A stretch of 61,211 nucleotides of DNA from the NCBI GenBank assembly GCA_013112585.1, contig JABFGH010000029.1:1-61211 (forward strand), given 5' to 3'. Below the pieces are notes generated by a model. The model saw nothing but the letters and a program-made list of their open reading frames with translations. It was not told the DNA's origin and did no database searches. Source of the stretch: Ignavibacteriota bacterium. Lineage in GTDB: Bacteria; Bacteroidota; Ignavibacteria; Ignavibacteriales; Melioribacteraceae. Shown piece after piece: positions 8,706 to 18,445 of this stretch. The position numbers and the translations under genes are program-made. Numbering within the stretch: position 1 is the first letter of the stretch; every line of letters starts with the position of its first letter.

Positions 8706-11327
8706 TTATTTCTCTTTACTAAATGCTAATCTTCCGTCACCCGGGTATGAAACAATAATTGTATCATTAGGTGAATAGCTGCTCATCAGAAGTTCGGTGG
8801 AAAGAGGATTCACTAAATATTTTTGAATTGTTCGTTTTAATGGTCGTGCACCATACACAACATCGTAACCTATTTGAAGCAGAAACTCTTTTGAATCTTC
8901 ATCAATTTTTAGATAAAGATTTTGTTCAGCAAGCATCTTCTTAACATTTTCTAATTGAATTTCAATAATACTTTTCAACTCTTTCTTCAATAATGGCTTA
9001 AAGAAAACTACTTCATCAATTCTATTTAAAAATTCAGGTCGTATTGTTTTTCTAAGTAAATCGCTAAGTTTTGTTCGCAGCTCGCCAATTACATTTTCAT
9101 AATTTTTTTCGTCAAACTGCTCTAATTTTTCTTGAATTAAATGCGAACCAAGATTTGACGTCATAATTATTATTGTGTTTTTAAAGTCAACAGTTCTACC
9201 CTGGTTATCAGTCAATCTTCCATCATCTAAAACCTGCAGCAGCACATTAAAAACTTCGGGATGAGCTTTTTCAATTTCATCTAAAAGCACTACCGAATAT
9301 GGTCTTCGGCGAACTGCTTCAGTTAATTGTCCCCCTTCTTCATAACCGACATATCCGGGAGGCGCACCAATTAATCGAGAGACCGAAAATTTTTCCATGT
9401 ATTCCGACATATCAATTCTAACCATTGCTTTTTCATCATTGAATAGAAAGTCGGCAAGTGTGCGTGCTAGTTCAGTTTTACCAACACCTGTTGTACCAAT
9501 AAAAATAAACGAACCAATCGGGCGGTCAGCATCCTGCATTCCTGCACGCGATCTTCGGATTGCATTTGCCACAGCAGATACAGCATCTGCTTGACCGACA
9601 ACTCTTTTATGCAGTTCTTCTTCTAACCTTAAAAGTTTGTTCCTTTCACTTTCAAGCATTCGGTTTACGGGAATGCCCGTCCACTTCGCAACTACCTCAG
9701 CAATGTCTTCAGCTTCAACTTCTTCTTTTAACATTTTATTATTTTTTTGTGCATCGTTCAGATGTTTGATTTCACTTTCCAAATCTTTTTTAAGATTAGT
9801 AATAACACCATATCTAAGTTCGGCAACTTTCCCTAAGTCGCCCTCTCGTTCGTACCGCTCTGCTTGTGATTTAGCATTTTCAATTTCATTTCTCAGATCA
9901 CGTATTTTTTGAATATTTTGTTTTTCCAATTCCCAGTGGGTTTTTAATTGAGACCGTGTTTCATTCAAATCACCGAGTTCCTTGTTCAAGTCTTTTAAAC
10001 GCTGAGCTGATGCATCATCTTTTTCAAGCTTTAAAGCTTCACGTTCAATTTCTAATTGTTTTACTTTTCTTTCAAGCGTATCAAGTTCTTCCGGCATAGA
10101 GTTTATTTCAATTCTTAATTTAGAAGCCGATTCATCAATCAGATCAATTGCTTTGTCGGGCAAAAATCTATCGGTTATATATCTGTGGGAAAGATGCACA
10201 GCAGCAACAATTGCCGCATCGGTTATGCGAACGCCATGATGAACTTCATATCGCTCCTTCAATCCTCTCAAAATTGATATTGAGTCTTCTTCATTCGGTT
10301 CCGCCACATAAACAGTTTGAAATCTTCTTTCAAGTGCGGCATCTTTTTCTATATGTTTTTTATATTCGTTTAATGTGGTTGCACCAATTGCATGTAGCTC
10401 GCCCCTAGCCAATGCAGGCTTAAGAATGTTAGCTGCATCCATTGCTCCATCTGTTCTGCCGGCTCCAACAAGCTGATGCATTTCATCGATGAATAAAATT
10501 ATTTCTCCTTTTGCTTCTACAACTTCTTTAATAACAGCTTTTATTCTTTCTTCAAATTGCCCGCGGAATTGAGTACCGGCAACAAGAGCACTCACATCTA
10601 ATGCAATAATTGTTTTAGTGCTTAAGTTATCAGGCACATCGCCCGAAATAATTCTATGTGCAATTCCTTCTGCGATAGCAGTTTTACCAACACCTGGTTC
10701 ACCGATAAGTACCGGGTTATTCTTGGTCCTGCGCGAAAGCACTTGAAGGACTCTTCTAATCTCATCGTCACGTCCAATTACAGGATCAAGTTTTCCCTCT
10801 TTAGCAAGTGCATTTAAGTCACGCCCATATTTTTTTAATGATTGATAAGTATCCTCTGGGTTCTGCGATGTTACTCTTTGAGTGCCTCTTATATCCTTCA
10901 ATGCTGTTAGCAGATCATTTTTGTTAATACCGTTTTCACGAAGCAGTTTTCCGGATGTTCCTTTATCTTCGGACAACGCAACTAATAAATGTTCTGTGGA
11001 CACATACTCGTCTTGCAGCTTTTTTGCTTCGGCAGATGCCGTATCAAACATTTTACCCGTGTTGGCAGAAAGCTGCTGATTTCCAATCCCCGCGCCCGTT
11101 ACCTTCGGCAGTTTTTCAAGTATCTCGCCAATTTTAATTTTTATCTGATTTAAGTTTGCACCTGTTTTTTGAATTATAGAATTTGAAATATTATCTGCAT
11201 CCTGCAACATTGCTGCTAAAATATGTTCAGGTTCAACTATTTGATTATTGTAATTCTGTGCAATCTCTACTGCGTTCTGTACCGTATCCTGAGCTTTTAT
11301 GGTTAACTTGTTTAAATTAAATGTCAT
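8706..11327 (-). CDS. clpB: ATP-dependent disaggregating chaperone ClpB
   Basis: An 873-residue Hsp100 chaperone that threads aggregated proteins through a hexameric ring with DnaK/DnaJ help. Domains: Clp N domain (1-150), AAA+ 1 with Walker A GEPGVGKT (209-216), the ClpB-specific coiled-coil middle domain (about 400-530), AAA+ 2 with Walker A GTTGVGKT near 608, [15 protein letters not shown], and the small C-terminal domain ([14 protein letters not shown]). The middle domain and lack of a ClpP-binding loop separate it from ClpA/ClpC. The start is supported by a strong GAGAGGA 6 bp upstream. It has its own terminator and no close partner gene. No CIRCE element was found upstream. Confidence 0.97.
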   Translation of the reverse strand: MTFNLNKLTIKAQDTVQNAVEIAQNYNNQIVEPEHILAAMLQDADNISNSIIQKTGANLNQIKIKIGEILEKLPKVTGAGIGNQQLSANTGKMFDTASAEAKKLQDEYVSTEHLLVALSEDKGTSGKLLRENGINKNDLLTALKDIRGTQRVTSQNPEDTYQSLKKYGRDLNALAKEGKLDPVIGRDDEIRRVLQVLSRRTKNNPVLIGEPGVGKTAIAEGIAHRIISGDVPDNLSTKTIIALDVSALVAGTQFRGQFEERIKAVIKEVVEAKGEIILFIDEMHQLVGAGRTDGAMDAANILKPALARGELHAIGATTLNEYKKHIEKDAALERRFQTVYVAEPNEEDSISILRGLKERYEVHHGVRITDAAIVAAVHLSHRYITDRFLPDKAIDLIDESASKLRIEINSMPEELDTLERKVKQLEIEREALKLEKDDASAQRLKDLNKELGDLNETRSQLKTHWELEKQNIQKIRDLRNEIENAKSQAERYEREGDLGKVAELRYGVITNLKKDLESEIKHLNDAQKNNKMLKEEVEAEDIAEVVAKWTGIPVNRMLESERNKLLRLEEELHKRVVGQADAVSAVANAIRRSRAGMQDADRPIGSFIFIGTTGVGKTELARTLADFLFNDEKAMVRIDMSEYMEKFSVSRLIGAPPGYVGYEEGGQLTEAVRRRPYSVVLLDEIEKAHPEVFNVLLQVLDDGRLTDNQGRTVDFKNTIIIMTSNLGSHLIQEKLEQFDEKNYENVIGELRTKLSDLLRKTIRPEFLNRIDEVVFFKPLLKKELKSIIEIQLENVKKMLAEQNLYLKIDEDSKEFLLQIGYDVVYGARPLKRTIQKYLVNPLSTELLMSSYSPNDTIIVSYPGDGRLAFSKEK

Positions 11328-11662
11328 ATTGTTCCTCTCATAATTTTCTTTTCTTCACTTTTAAAATTTAACTCTCTTTTAAGACTGTTATACATTTAAT
11401 TAAGGATAAATGTTTCAAATTTTAAGTTAAATTAAAAGCTAATTTATTCCTCACTCTGCATTCAAATACGTTAAGAAAATAATAAAAATCAATAGGTGAA
11501 ATTTGTTTGAATGTAAAAATTAAAATTCTACTTAAAAATCAACTTATTGTTTAATAGTTTATGAAAACAATTACACAAAAAGTATAAATTGATGTTTGTC
11601 TTGTCATCCAAAAACCTTAAATTACAAACATGTTGTACACTTTATTAACATTCTAACTATTG
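11328..11662. other. Divergent promoter region between clpB and the kinase gene
   Basis: 335 bp of very AT-rich sequence. It must hold promoters for both divergent genes. I found no perfect TAnnTTTG box, no CIRCE inverted repeat and no clear sigma-32-type promoter. Nothing else is visible. Confidence 0.5.
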
Positions 11663-13036
11663 ATGATTACTGAGAAAAAGATATTACAAAAGGGCATTAG
11701 TACAGAAATTGATTTACTGCGAAATAGGATTAATGATCTTGAAAAACAATTATCAGATAAAAATGAAACTATCCTACCACCAAGTAACAAAAAGATTGAC
11801 ATCTTCCAAACAAAGTTACAAAGCAATATTCCTTTAAGCAGAACATTACCCGCAGCATTTTTATTTTCATTTATAGCAATGCTGCTGATGGGTTTTCTTC
11901 ATTTCATTCTTTTTATATTTACAACTAATACCCCTTCAATTGCAGTCTCTTTATCTTCCATTAGCATCTGCGGCTTAATTGCAGGAGCTTTATCTTTTTA
12001 TTTCAAAACTAAGAATGAAAGACTTAGAGAAACTTTAAATGGTGAATTAGTAAACAATGATCAAACAGAAACTTCGATAGCGGGAGCTATAAAAGATTTT
12101 TACGAGAAAGTAAAAAAACGTTCGTCACAAATTTGGGCAAAAAATAAGTTATTAAAAAAGGAAGTTGTAAGAAGTAAAGAGGCAGAATTAAATATAAAGA
12201 GTTTTAATCAAGAGCTTCTTTCAAACAGAAAAATTTTGGAAGAAAAAAACGAAGAGTTAGAAAAAGTAAATTTTGAGTTAAAGCAATCTGAAGAAAACTT
12301 ACGTGACTTGAATAGCAGCAAGGACAAGTTCTTTTCAATACTTGCCCATGATTTGAAGAATCCTTTTGCTTCAATAATAGGGCTAGCGGAGTTTCTTAAT
12401 GAAGAGGTTGACAATCTTAATCCTGATGAAGCAAAAAAATTATCCCGTAGTATTTCAAATTCAGCTAAACGTGTACATAGACTATTGGAGAACTTATTAA
12501 AGTGGTCACTTATACAAACCGGAAGAATAAAATTTGACCCGACTGAGTTCAACATTAAAACTCTGATAGATGAAACTGCTGAATTATTTGTGCAAACCGC
12601 TGAATCAAAAAATATTGATTTGAAGATTGAATACGGGCATACCAAATTAGTTGTTGCAGATTTTAATATGATAGAAACAGCAATTAGAAACTTAATTTCA
12701 AACGCAGTAAAATTTACCAAAGCAGGCGGTTATGTATTAATTAAAACAACGCAGCAAAAGCAATTTGTACGTGTTGATATAATTGATAATGGCATTGGAA
12801 TTAAAGAGAGTGACCTTGATAAAATATTTTGCATAGAAGAACACACAAATATTGCCGGCACCGGAAATGAAAAAGGTACCGGAATTGGACTAGTGTTAAG
12901 CAAGGAATTTGTCGAGAGAAATGATGGAAAAATTTGGTTCAATAGTGAACTGGGTAAAGGCAGTGAATTCAACATTACAATTCCAATTGCGAAGGATAGT
13001 AACTCTGCACTTTTTGATGAACATGAATTAATTTAA
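11663..13036 (+). CDS. Orphan membrane-anchored sensor histidine kinase
   Basis: About 457 residues. Two membrane segments (about 62-87 and 95-114, joined by a very short loop, so almost no extracytoplasmic sensor), a long coiled coil (about 160-222), a HisKA domain with phospho-acceptor His229 in SILAHDLKNPFASIIG, and a HATPase domain with N box NLISNAVKFTKAGG, G1 DNGIGI and G2 GTGIGLVLSKEF. No receiver domain and no adjacent response regulator. With no periplasmic loop it probably senses a membrane or cytoplasmic signal through the coiled coil. ATG 11663 is chosen; a TTG directly before it is also possible. Confidence 0.93.
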   Translation: MITEKKILQKGISTEIDLLRNRINDLEKQLSDKNETILPPSNKKIDIFQTKLQSNIPLSRTLPAAFLFSFIAMLLMGFLHFILFIFTTNTPSIAVSLSSISICGLIAGALSFYFKTKNERLRETLNGELVNNDQTETSIAGAIKDFYEKVKKRSSQIWAKNKLLKKEVVRSKEAELNIKSFNQELLSNRKILEEKNEELEKVNFELKQSEENLRDLNSSKDKFFSILAHDLKNPFASIIGLAEFLNEEVDNLNPDEAKKLSRSISNSAKRVHRLLENLLKWSLIQTGRIKFDPTEFNIKTLIDETAELFVQTAESKNIDLKIEYGHTKLVVADFNMIETAIRNLISNAVKFTKAGGYVLIKTTQQKQFVRVDIIDNGIGIKESDLDKIFCIEEHTNIAGTGNEKGTGIGLVLSKEFVERNDGKIWFNSELGKGSEFNITIPIAKDSNSALFDEHELI

Positions 13037-13307
13037 AGATTAAGCCCTAATATTTCGTCTTTAATGAAAGAAAAAAATATTAATACAACAAAAAATAATG
13101 TTAGAGAAATCGATATTGATAAACATCCCCTTCATTAGTATTTTTAACCAAACTTCAAATTGTTCTCCGACTTAACGAATTTATGGAGAATACAGACGGG
13201 GGATATCTTTAGTAAAAAAAACTGAGTTTTTGTAAACTATTGCTAAAGTTAAAAACACTATGAGTTCGAACAGTTAAGATGTCAAACATATAATGAGTAA
13301 TTTTTTA

Positions 13308-13466
13308 TTAAAATATTGCATAAATAAACGGGGCTAAGGCAGAGCCTTGAGTTAATATTATTAATCCGCCAAGCAAAATTAAAAAGAATAAAATAGGCAG
13401 AAGCCACCATTTTTTGCGAACTTTAAGAAATGACCAAAGCTCCGATAGTATCGAAAGTTTACTCAT
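13308..13466 (-). CDS. DUF5989 small membrane protein
   Basis: A 52-residue ORF: MSKLSILSELWSFLKVRKKW, then a hydrophobic membrane segment (WLLPILFFLILLGGLIILTQ) and a tail SALAPFIYAIF. This is the DUF5989 pattern: an SELWxFLKxRKKWW head, one membrane helix and a short hydrophobic end. It starts 17 bp downstream of the SxtJ-like gene on the same strand. In many genomes a DUF5989 gene directly follows a NodU/CmcH-type carbamoyltransferase and an SxtJ gene, exactly as here. Its role is unknown; a membrane accessory to the carbamoyltransferase pathway is inferred from context. Confidence 0.85.
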   Translation of the reverse strand: MSKLSILSELWSFLKVRKKWWLLPILFFLILLGGLIILTQGSALAPFIYAIF

Positions 13467-13483
13467 AATATTACCTAAAATAA

Positions 13484-13900
13484 TTAAAATTGTCTTTCAG
13501 TATCAATTTTTTCAAACTGTTTTATTTCTCTATAATTCCAGTAAGTCTCTTCATCTTTTTTAATCTTTCTATCCAAAAAATCCTTGCCGAATATTTTTGC
13601 TAATAAACCAATAGGGGTAATTACCAGATAATATAAAACACTTAAAATTACCCGCGTCATTATAAAACCTAATACAACTGCAATCGACATCCAGACTTTT
13701 TGTATTGGTAAAAGCACTTTTGGTAAAAGTGCTCCAAAAACTATTAATACCGCACCCGCAGCTAAAAAGTATGGGAATGATGACTTTTCAAAATAAAATA
13801 ATATCAGCCCGATTATAACTAAAACACTTCCAACAGTTAATCCAAATTTTCTTAATTCAGTTTTGGAACTTTTAATATTTTTAATTTCTTCTTTAATCAT
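13484..13900 (-). CDS. SxtJ-family membrane protein
   Basis: A 138-residue protein with about three membrane helices: a close pair at about 20-65 (GLTVGSVLVIIGLILFYFE, then FPYFLAAGAVLIVFGALLP) and another at about 72-98 (WMSIAVVLGFIMTRVILSV). It then has a hydrophilic tail with FLDRKIKKDEETYWNYRE. SxtJ-like proteins take their name from the saxitoxin cluster, where the gene neighbours a carbamoyltransferase. Here it starts 2 bp after the carbamoyltransferase stop and is followed by DUF5989, so the three are clearly cotranscribed. Biochemical function is not established for the family. Confidence 0.8.
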   Translation of the reverse strand: MIKEEIKNIKSSKTELRKFGLTVGSVLVIIGLILFYFEKSSFPYFLAAGAVLIVFGALLPKVLLPIQKVWMSIAVVLGFIMTRVILSVLYYLVITPIGLLAKIFGKDFLDRKIKKDEETYWNYREIKQFEKIDTERQF

Positions 13901-13902
13901 AT

Positions 13903-15720
13903 TTAATCCAGTTCATATTCTTTACGCCAGTCTATGTCCTCTTGCATCGGTGTCTGTTCAGTTTTATCTAAAATAAAACTTCCAATTGCCAAGTAGTCCA
14001 TATTTGTTCTCATAAAGCATTTATATGCATCATGAGGTGTACAGACAATAGGTTCACCTCTTACATTGAAAGATGTATTTACTATAACTGCACATTTTTC
14101 CTTTGCATCAAACTTGGAAATAGCTTCATGGTAAAGCTGATTTGTATTTTTACTAACTGATTGAATTCTTGCAGAATAATCTACGTGAGTAACAGCCGGA
14201 ATTTCTGAACGAACAATATTGAGTTTATCGATTCCAAAAAGTTTTTTCTGATCTTGTGTCATAGTTTTTTGCTTTTCCTTTTTAACATCTGCAACAAGCA
14301 GCATGTATGGGCTCGGTCTGTCGATTTCAAAATACTCTGAAATTTTTTCTTCGATTACTGAGGGAGCAAAAGGTCTGAAACTTTCCCGGAATTTAATTTT
14401 TAAGTTCATAGTTTCCTGCATCTTGGGTGAACGGGCATCACCAATTATTGATCTTGCACCAAGTGCACGGGGACCGAATTCCATCCTACCCTGAAACCAT
14501 CCAATGACTTTCTCATATCCAATTAATTCCGCCACTTTGGAGGTGAGTTCATCCTTATTATACTTTTTATATGGGATATTATTTTTAATTAAATACTTTT
14601 CAATTTCATCATCGCTGAACTGGGGACCAATGTATGAACCTTTTTGAATTTCTTTTTGTTCGTCAACTATTCTAGAATTATTGAGATATTGATGCCAAGT
14701 AAACATTGCAGCGCCTAAAGCACCCCCCGCATCACCGGCTGCTGGCTGAATCCAAATATCATCGAATATATTTTCACGTAAAAGTTTTCCGTTGCCAACA
14801 CAATTAAGTGCAACGCCGCCGGCTAAACAAAGATATTTTTCACCCGTTTTCTTCTTTATATGTTTTGCCATTCTTAACATTATTTCTTCGGTAACATCTT
14901 GAACAGACCTTGCTAAATCCATTTCGCGCTGTGTTAACTGTGATTCGGGTTTGCGGGGCGGTCCGCCGAAAAGTTTATTGAACTTTTTATTCGTCATTGT
15001 TAAACCGGCGCAGTAATTAAAGTATTTCATATTCATTTTGAACGAACCATCTTCTTTAAGGTCAACTAATTCGCTTAAAATTAAATCAACATATTTTGGT
15101 TCACCATAGGGGGCTAAGCCCATTACTTTATATTCGCCTGAGTTAACTTTAAACCCGGTATAATAAGTAAAGGCAGAGTATAACAGACCAATAGAATGCG
15201 GAAATTTAATATCGGCTTGAATAGTAATTTTATTATCAACGCCCAAACCATAACTTGCGGTAGTCCACTCACCAACGCCATCCAAAGTTAAAAATGCCGC
15301 ACGTTTAAAAGGAGAGGGATAAAAAGCCGATGCTGCATGAGATTCATGATGTTCAGGAAATAAAACATCACCTTCAAAATTCAGCTCTTTTTTTATAACT
15401 TCTTTCATCCATAATTTTTGATTTATCCAAAGCGGCATCGCTTTGATAAATGATTTTATTCCAACGGGAGCATAGGATAAATAGGTTTCAAGAATTCGTT
15501 CAAACTTTAAAAAAGGCTTATCATAAAATGCAACAATATCAATGTCGGATGTTTTTAATTTCCCTTCTTCCAAACAATAATTACAAGCATTTGCAGGAAA
15601 TCTAAAATCATGTTTTTTACGTGTAAATCTTTCTTCCTGTGCGGCAGCTACAATCTCGCCATCTTTTACTAAGCAAGCCGCACTATCATGGTAGTATGCT
15701 GATATACCGAGAATATTCAT
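13903..15720 (-). CDS. NodU/CmcH-family O-carbamoyltransferase
   Basis: A 605-residue enzyme expected to transfer a carbamoyl group from carbamoyl phosphate, via a carbamoyl-adenylate, to a hydroxyl of a sugar or secondary metabolite. N-terminal ASKHA-type domain: ISAYYHDSAACL at the start, the metal-binding HHESHAASAFYPSPF, FLTLDGVGEW and LAGGVALNCVGNGKLL. C-terminal YrdC-like domain: GRMEFGPRALGARSIIGDAR and VNTSFNVRGEPIV. Full length for the family. The acceptor is unknown; cell-surface glycan or O-antigen sugars are common substrates when the SxtJ/DUF5989 partners follow, as here. No sugar-nucleotide genes adjoin it. Confidence 0.9.
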   Translation of the reverse strand: MNILGISAYYHDSAACLVKDGEIVAAAQEERFTRKKHDFRFPANACNYCLEEGKLKTSDIDIVAFYDKPFLKFERILETYLSYAPVGIKSFIKAMPLWINQKLWMKEVIKKELNFEGDVLFPEHHESHAASAFYPSPFKRAAFLTLDGVGEWTTASYGLGVDNKITIQADIKFPHSIGLLYSAFTYYTGFKVNSGEYKVMGLAPYGEPKYVDLILSELVDLKEDGSFKMNMKYFNYCAGLTMTNKKFNKLFGGPPRKPESQLTQREMDLARSVQDVTEEIMLRMAKHIKKKTGEKYLCLAGGVALNCVGNGKLLRENIFDDIWIQPAAGDAGGALGAAMFTWHQYLNNSRIVDEQKEIQKGSYIGPQFSDDEIEKYLIKNNIPYKKYNKDELTSKVAELIGYEKVIGWFQGRMEFGPRALGARSIIGDARSPKMQETMNLKIKFRESFRPFAPSVIEEKISEYFEIDRPSPYMLLVADVKKEKQKTMTQDQKKLFGIDKLNIVRSEIPAVTHVDYSARIQSVSKNTNQLYHEAISKFDAKEKCAVIVNTSFNVRGEPIVCTPHDAYKCFMRTNMDYLAIGSFILDKTEQTPMQEDIDWRKEYELD

Positions 15721-15808
15721 CAGTTATAAGTTTTTTAAGAGGAAAGATAAATAAAAAGTTAATTCTTTGTAGCTAAAAGAAATGAGAATGTATTATTTTT
15801 AAATAATG

Positions 15809-16267
15809 TTAAGCACCTATCCCCTTACCAAGTTTCTTCAGCAACTTGCCAAGTTCTTTCTGTTCCTTTTCATCTAGTACCCCCATTAGTTCGGAAATAA
15901 AAACTGCATGATTTGAAAAGATTTTCTTAAAGAGAGAATCGCCCTTTTTTGTTAATTGAATTACTATTGCACGACGATCCTCTTTACTATGGACACGTTC
16001 AATAAGTCCTAACTTTTCTAAATTATCTAAAACTAGCGTCATATTACCGCCGCTTACCAACATTTTTGCGCAGAGCACTCCAATTTTCATTGGACCTAAA
16101 TGACCGAGAGCTTCTATAACTCCAAACTGTGGTTGAGTTAAGCCAAATGCTCGGATGTTTTCCAATGATTTTTTGTTTAAGCTTGAGTAAGCTCTAGCTA
16201 ATTTGACCCATGTGTCTAAGGCTAAATTCGCTTTTTCTCCGTAATCAATTTTCGGGATCATATGCAA
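15809..16267 (-). CDS. MarR-family transcriptional regulator
   Basis: A 152-residue winged-helix regulator: helix KANLALDTWVKLARAYSSLN, then LTQPQFGVIEALGHLGPMKIGVLCAKM, recognition region SGGNMTLVLDNLEKLGLIER, the wing SKEDRRAIVIQLTKKG and a C-terminal dimerisation helix. Members repress efflux, stress or catabolic genes and respond to small ligands or oxidation. One Cys (in IGVLCAKM) is present. It stands alone, 88 bp upstream of the carbamoyltransferase start and on the same strand, so regulation of that operon is possible but unproven. An ATG two codons downstream could also be the start. Confidence 0.9.
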   Translation of the reverse strand: MHMIPKIDYGEKANLALDTWVKLARAYSSLNKKSLENIRAFGLTQPQFGVIEALGHLGPMKIGVLCAKMLVSGGNMTLVLDNLEKLGLIERVHSKEDRRAIVIQLTKKGDSLFKKIFSNHAVFISELMGVLDEKEQKELGKLLKKLGKGIGA

Positions 16268-16464
16268 TTTTAATTTTTAGTAATTTGAGATTAAACTATA
16301 AATAATAGGACACAATATCAAGTTTAATAATCTGATGAAATATTTACGATTTTATTATGGATTGGAAACAAAATTTCGAAAATATGAGTTTTGAATCTAA
16401 CATAATTATAAAATAAAATGTGGGGTAGAGGTAGAAAGAAAGTTTGAATAAGATCAAAAAGATT

Positions 16465-16487
16465 GCCCGCTTTATATTAAGACGGGC
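16465..16487 (-). terminator. Terminator after hslU
   Basis: GCCCG (16465-16469) pairs with CGGGC (16483-16487); weaker AT pairing continues inside. On the minus strand the stem is followed by AATCTTTTTG. It lies 10 bp past the hslU stop, so it probably ends the six-gene DUF3109-rpoN-hslVU operon. Confidence 0.65.
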
Positions 16488-16497
16488 ATTTAAAAAA

Positions 16498-17868
16498 TTA
16501 TAAAATGTACTTACTTAGATCGCGGTCTTTTACAATTACATTTAATTTTTCCGTTACCATTTCACCGGTAATTTCAATTGACTCCGCCGGCATTTTATCC
16601 GGTACTTCAAATAATATATCTTCCAATAACGTGGTTAATATTGTATGGAGCCTTCTCGCTCCAATATTTTCTACTTGTTCATTTACATGTGCTGCCGTTT
16701 TAGCTACTTCTATTATAGCACTTTCATTAAAACTAATATCCACCGATTCGGTTTTTAACAATGCGGCATATTGCTTGAGTAAAGCATTTTGAGGAAGTGT
16801 AAGAATTTTAATAAAGTCTTGCTCGCTTAAACTTTTCAGTTCTACTCTAATCGGAAATCTTCCTTGAAGTTCGGGAATTAAGTCGGAGGGTTTTGCAATA
16901 TGAAATGCACCGGAAGCGATAAACAATACATGATCGGTTTTGACCACGCCGTATTTAGTATTAACGGTAGAACCTTCCACAATCGGCAGTAAGTCTCTCT
17001 GAACACCTTCTCGTGAAACATCGGGACCTTGAGCTTTGCTGCCCCCGCCTGCTACCTTATCAATTTCATCAATAAATACAATGCCGGATTCTTGAACTCT
17101 TCTTATTGCTTCCTGCTGCACGGCTTCCATATCAATTAATTTTTGTGCTTCTTCCTGCGAGATAATTTTTCTGGCATCTCTTATAATTGTTTTTCTCTTT
17201 TTCTTTTTCTTAGGCATCATGTTGGTAACAATTTCCTGAATATTAATGCCCATGTCATCCATTCCCATCGGACCCATTATCTGCATTCCGCTTGATGGTA
17301 TTGTTGCATCAAATTCAATCATCTTATCATCAAGTTCGCCATTCTTTAATTTTTTGCGCATCCATTCGCGTGTTTTTTCATTCTGAACTTCTTCCTCATT
17401 TTCATTTCCTTCAACTTTTACGGCAGGCTTTTTAACGGGGGGAATCAAAATATCCAAAATTTTATCTTCAGCAATTACATCTGCTTTTTCTTTAACTTCC
17501 ATTGTCTTTTCCGAACGTACCATGTTGACGGATATTTCAGTTAAATCTCTAATCATTGACTCAACATCCCTGCCCACATAACCAACTTCAGTAAATTTTG
17601 ATGCCTCTACTTTTATGAATGGTGCGCCCGAAAGCTTTGCGAGTCTCCTTGCAATTTCTGTTTTTCCAACACCGGTTGGACCAATTAGTATTATATTATT
17701 CGGCATAATTTCCTCTTTAATACTTCCGGAAACCTGCTGTCTTCTCCATCTGTTTCTAAGAGCAATTGCAACTGCACGTTTTGCATCATCCTGCCCAATT
17801 ATATACTCGTCCAATGCTTTTACAATCTGAAACGGAGTTAAATTTTTCATTACGTTATTATTATTCAT
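16498..17868 (-). CDS. hslU: ATP-dependent protease ATPase subunit HslU (ClpY)
   Basis: A 456-residue AAA+ unfoldase that feeds proteins into the HslV peptidase. Walker A GPTGVGKT (63-70), pore-loop region EASKFTEVGYVGRDVES, a charged I domain (about 115-250, including a KKKKKRK run), Walker B VFIDEIDK, sensor regions and GARRLHTILT. The C-terminal tail ends DLSKYIL, the conserved end that inserts between HslV subunits to activate them. The start is supported by GGAAAAGG just upstream. hslV precedes it by 14 bp. Confidence 0.97.
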   Translation of the reverse strand: MNNNNVMKNLTPFQIVKALDEYIIGQDDAKRAVAIALRNRWRRQQVSGSIKEEIMPNNIILIGPTGVGKTEIARRLAKLSGAPFIKVEASKFTEVGYVGRDVESMIRDLTEISVNMVRSEKTMEVKEKADVIAEDKILDILIPPVKKPAVKVEGNENEEEVQNEKTREWMRKKLKNGELDDKMIEFDATIPSSGMQIMGPMGMDDMGINIQEIVTNMMPKKKKKRKTIIRDARKIISQEEAQKLIDMEAVQQEAIRRVQESGIVFIDEIDKVAGGGSKAQGPDVSREGVQRDLLPIVEGSTVNTKYGVVKTDHVLFIASGAFHIAKPSDLIPELQGRFPIRVELKSLSEQDFIKILTLPQNALLKQYAALLKTESVDISFNESAIIEVAKTAAHVNEQVENIGARRLHTILTTLLEDILFEVPDKMPAESIEITGEMVTEKLNVIVKDRDLSKYIL

Positions 17869-17882
17869 ACCTTTTCCAAACT

Positions 17883-18425
17883 TTATTTTTCTAATACTTC
17901 AACATTAATTTTATCATTTGTATAAATACAAATATCGGCTGCGGTTTTTAACGCTTCTTCCACAATTTCTTCTGCGGAAAGATTGCTGTATTTTTTTAGC
18001 ATTTTTGCTGCAGCTAAAGCAAACATACCTCCCGAACCGATTGCGATAATATTATCATCAGGCTCTATAACATCACCTGTTCCCGAAACAACAAAGGTTC
18101 TATCTTTTGATACTACCGCAAGCATTGCTTCTAATCTCCTTAAAAATTTATCAGTCCGCCAATCTTTTGCCAGTTCAACAACAGAGCGTTCAACTTTTCC
18201 GCCAAATTGTTCAAGCTTTTCTTCAAAACGGTTAAGCAAGGCAAATGCATCGGCTGCCGAACCGGCAAATCCGCAAAGAACTTTTCCGTTATATAATTTT
18301 CTTATTTTCATCGAGTTATGTTTCATAACGGAGTTGCCTAATGTAACTTGACCATCGCCGCCAATTGCCGCGGTTCCATTATGAATAATACCTAATATAG
18401 TTGTCGATCTAATTTTTCTTTCCAA
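17883..18425 (-). CDS. hslV: ATP-dependent protease peptidase subunit HslV (ClpQ)
   Basis: A 180-residue N-terminal-nucleophile threonine peptidase, proteasome beta-subunit fold, dodecamer. RSTTILG places the catalytic Thr at residue 8 after a seven-residue propeptide, longer than the single Met of E. coli. Family landmarks: [58 protein letters not shown] and the end [11 protein letters not shown]. It is paired with hslU, and both follow a periplasmic PPIase gene in the same operon. Confidence 0.97.
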   Translation of the reverse strand: MERKIRSTTILGIIHNGTAAIGGDGQVTLGNSVMKHNSMKIRKLYNGKVLCGFAGSAADAFALLNRFEEKLEQFGGKVERSVVELAKDWRTDKFLRRLEAMLAVVSKDRTFVVSGTGDVIEPDDNIIAIGSGGMFALAAAKMLKKYSNLSAEEIVEEALKTAADICIYTNDKINVEVLEK

Positions 18426-18445
18426 TTTAATCTCCTTATAAATCT

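Noticed and set aside
11328-11450. CIRCE or sigma-32 control of clpB
   Set aside because: No TTAGCACTC inverted repeat; a TTTGAAA is present, but the spacing and second box do not fit a sigma-32 promoter.
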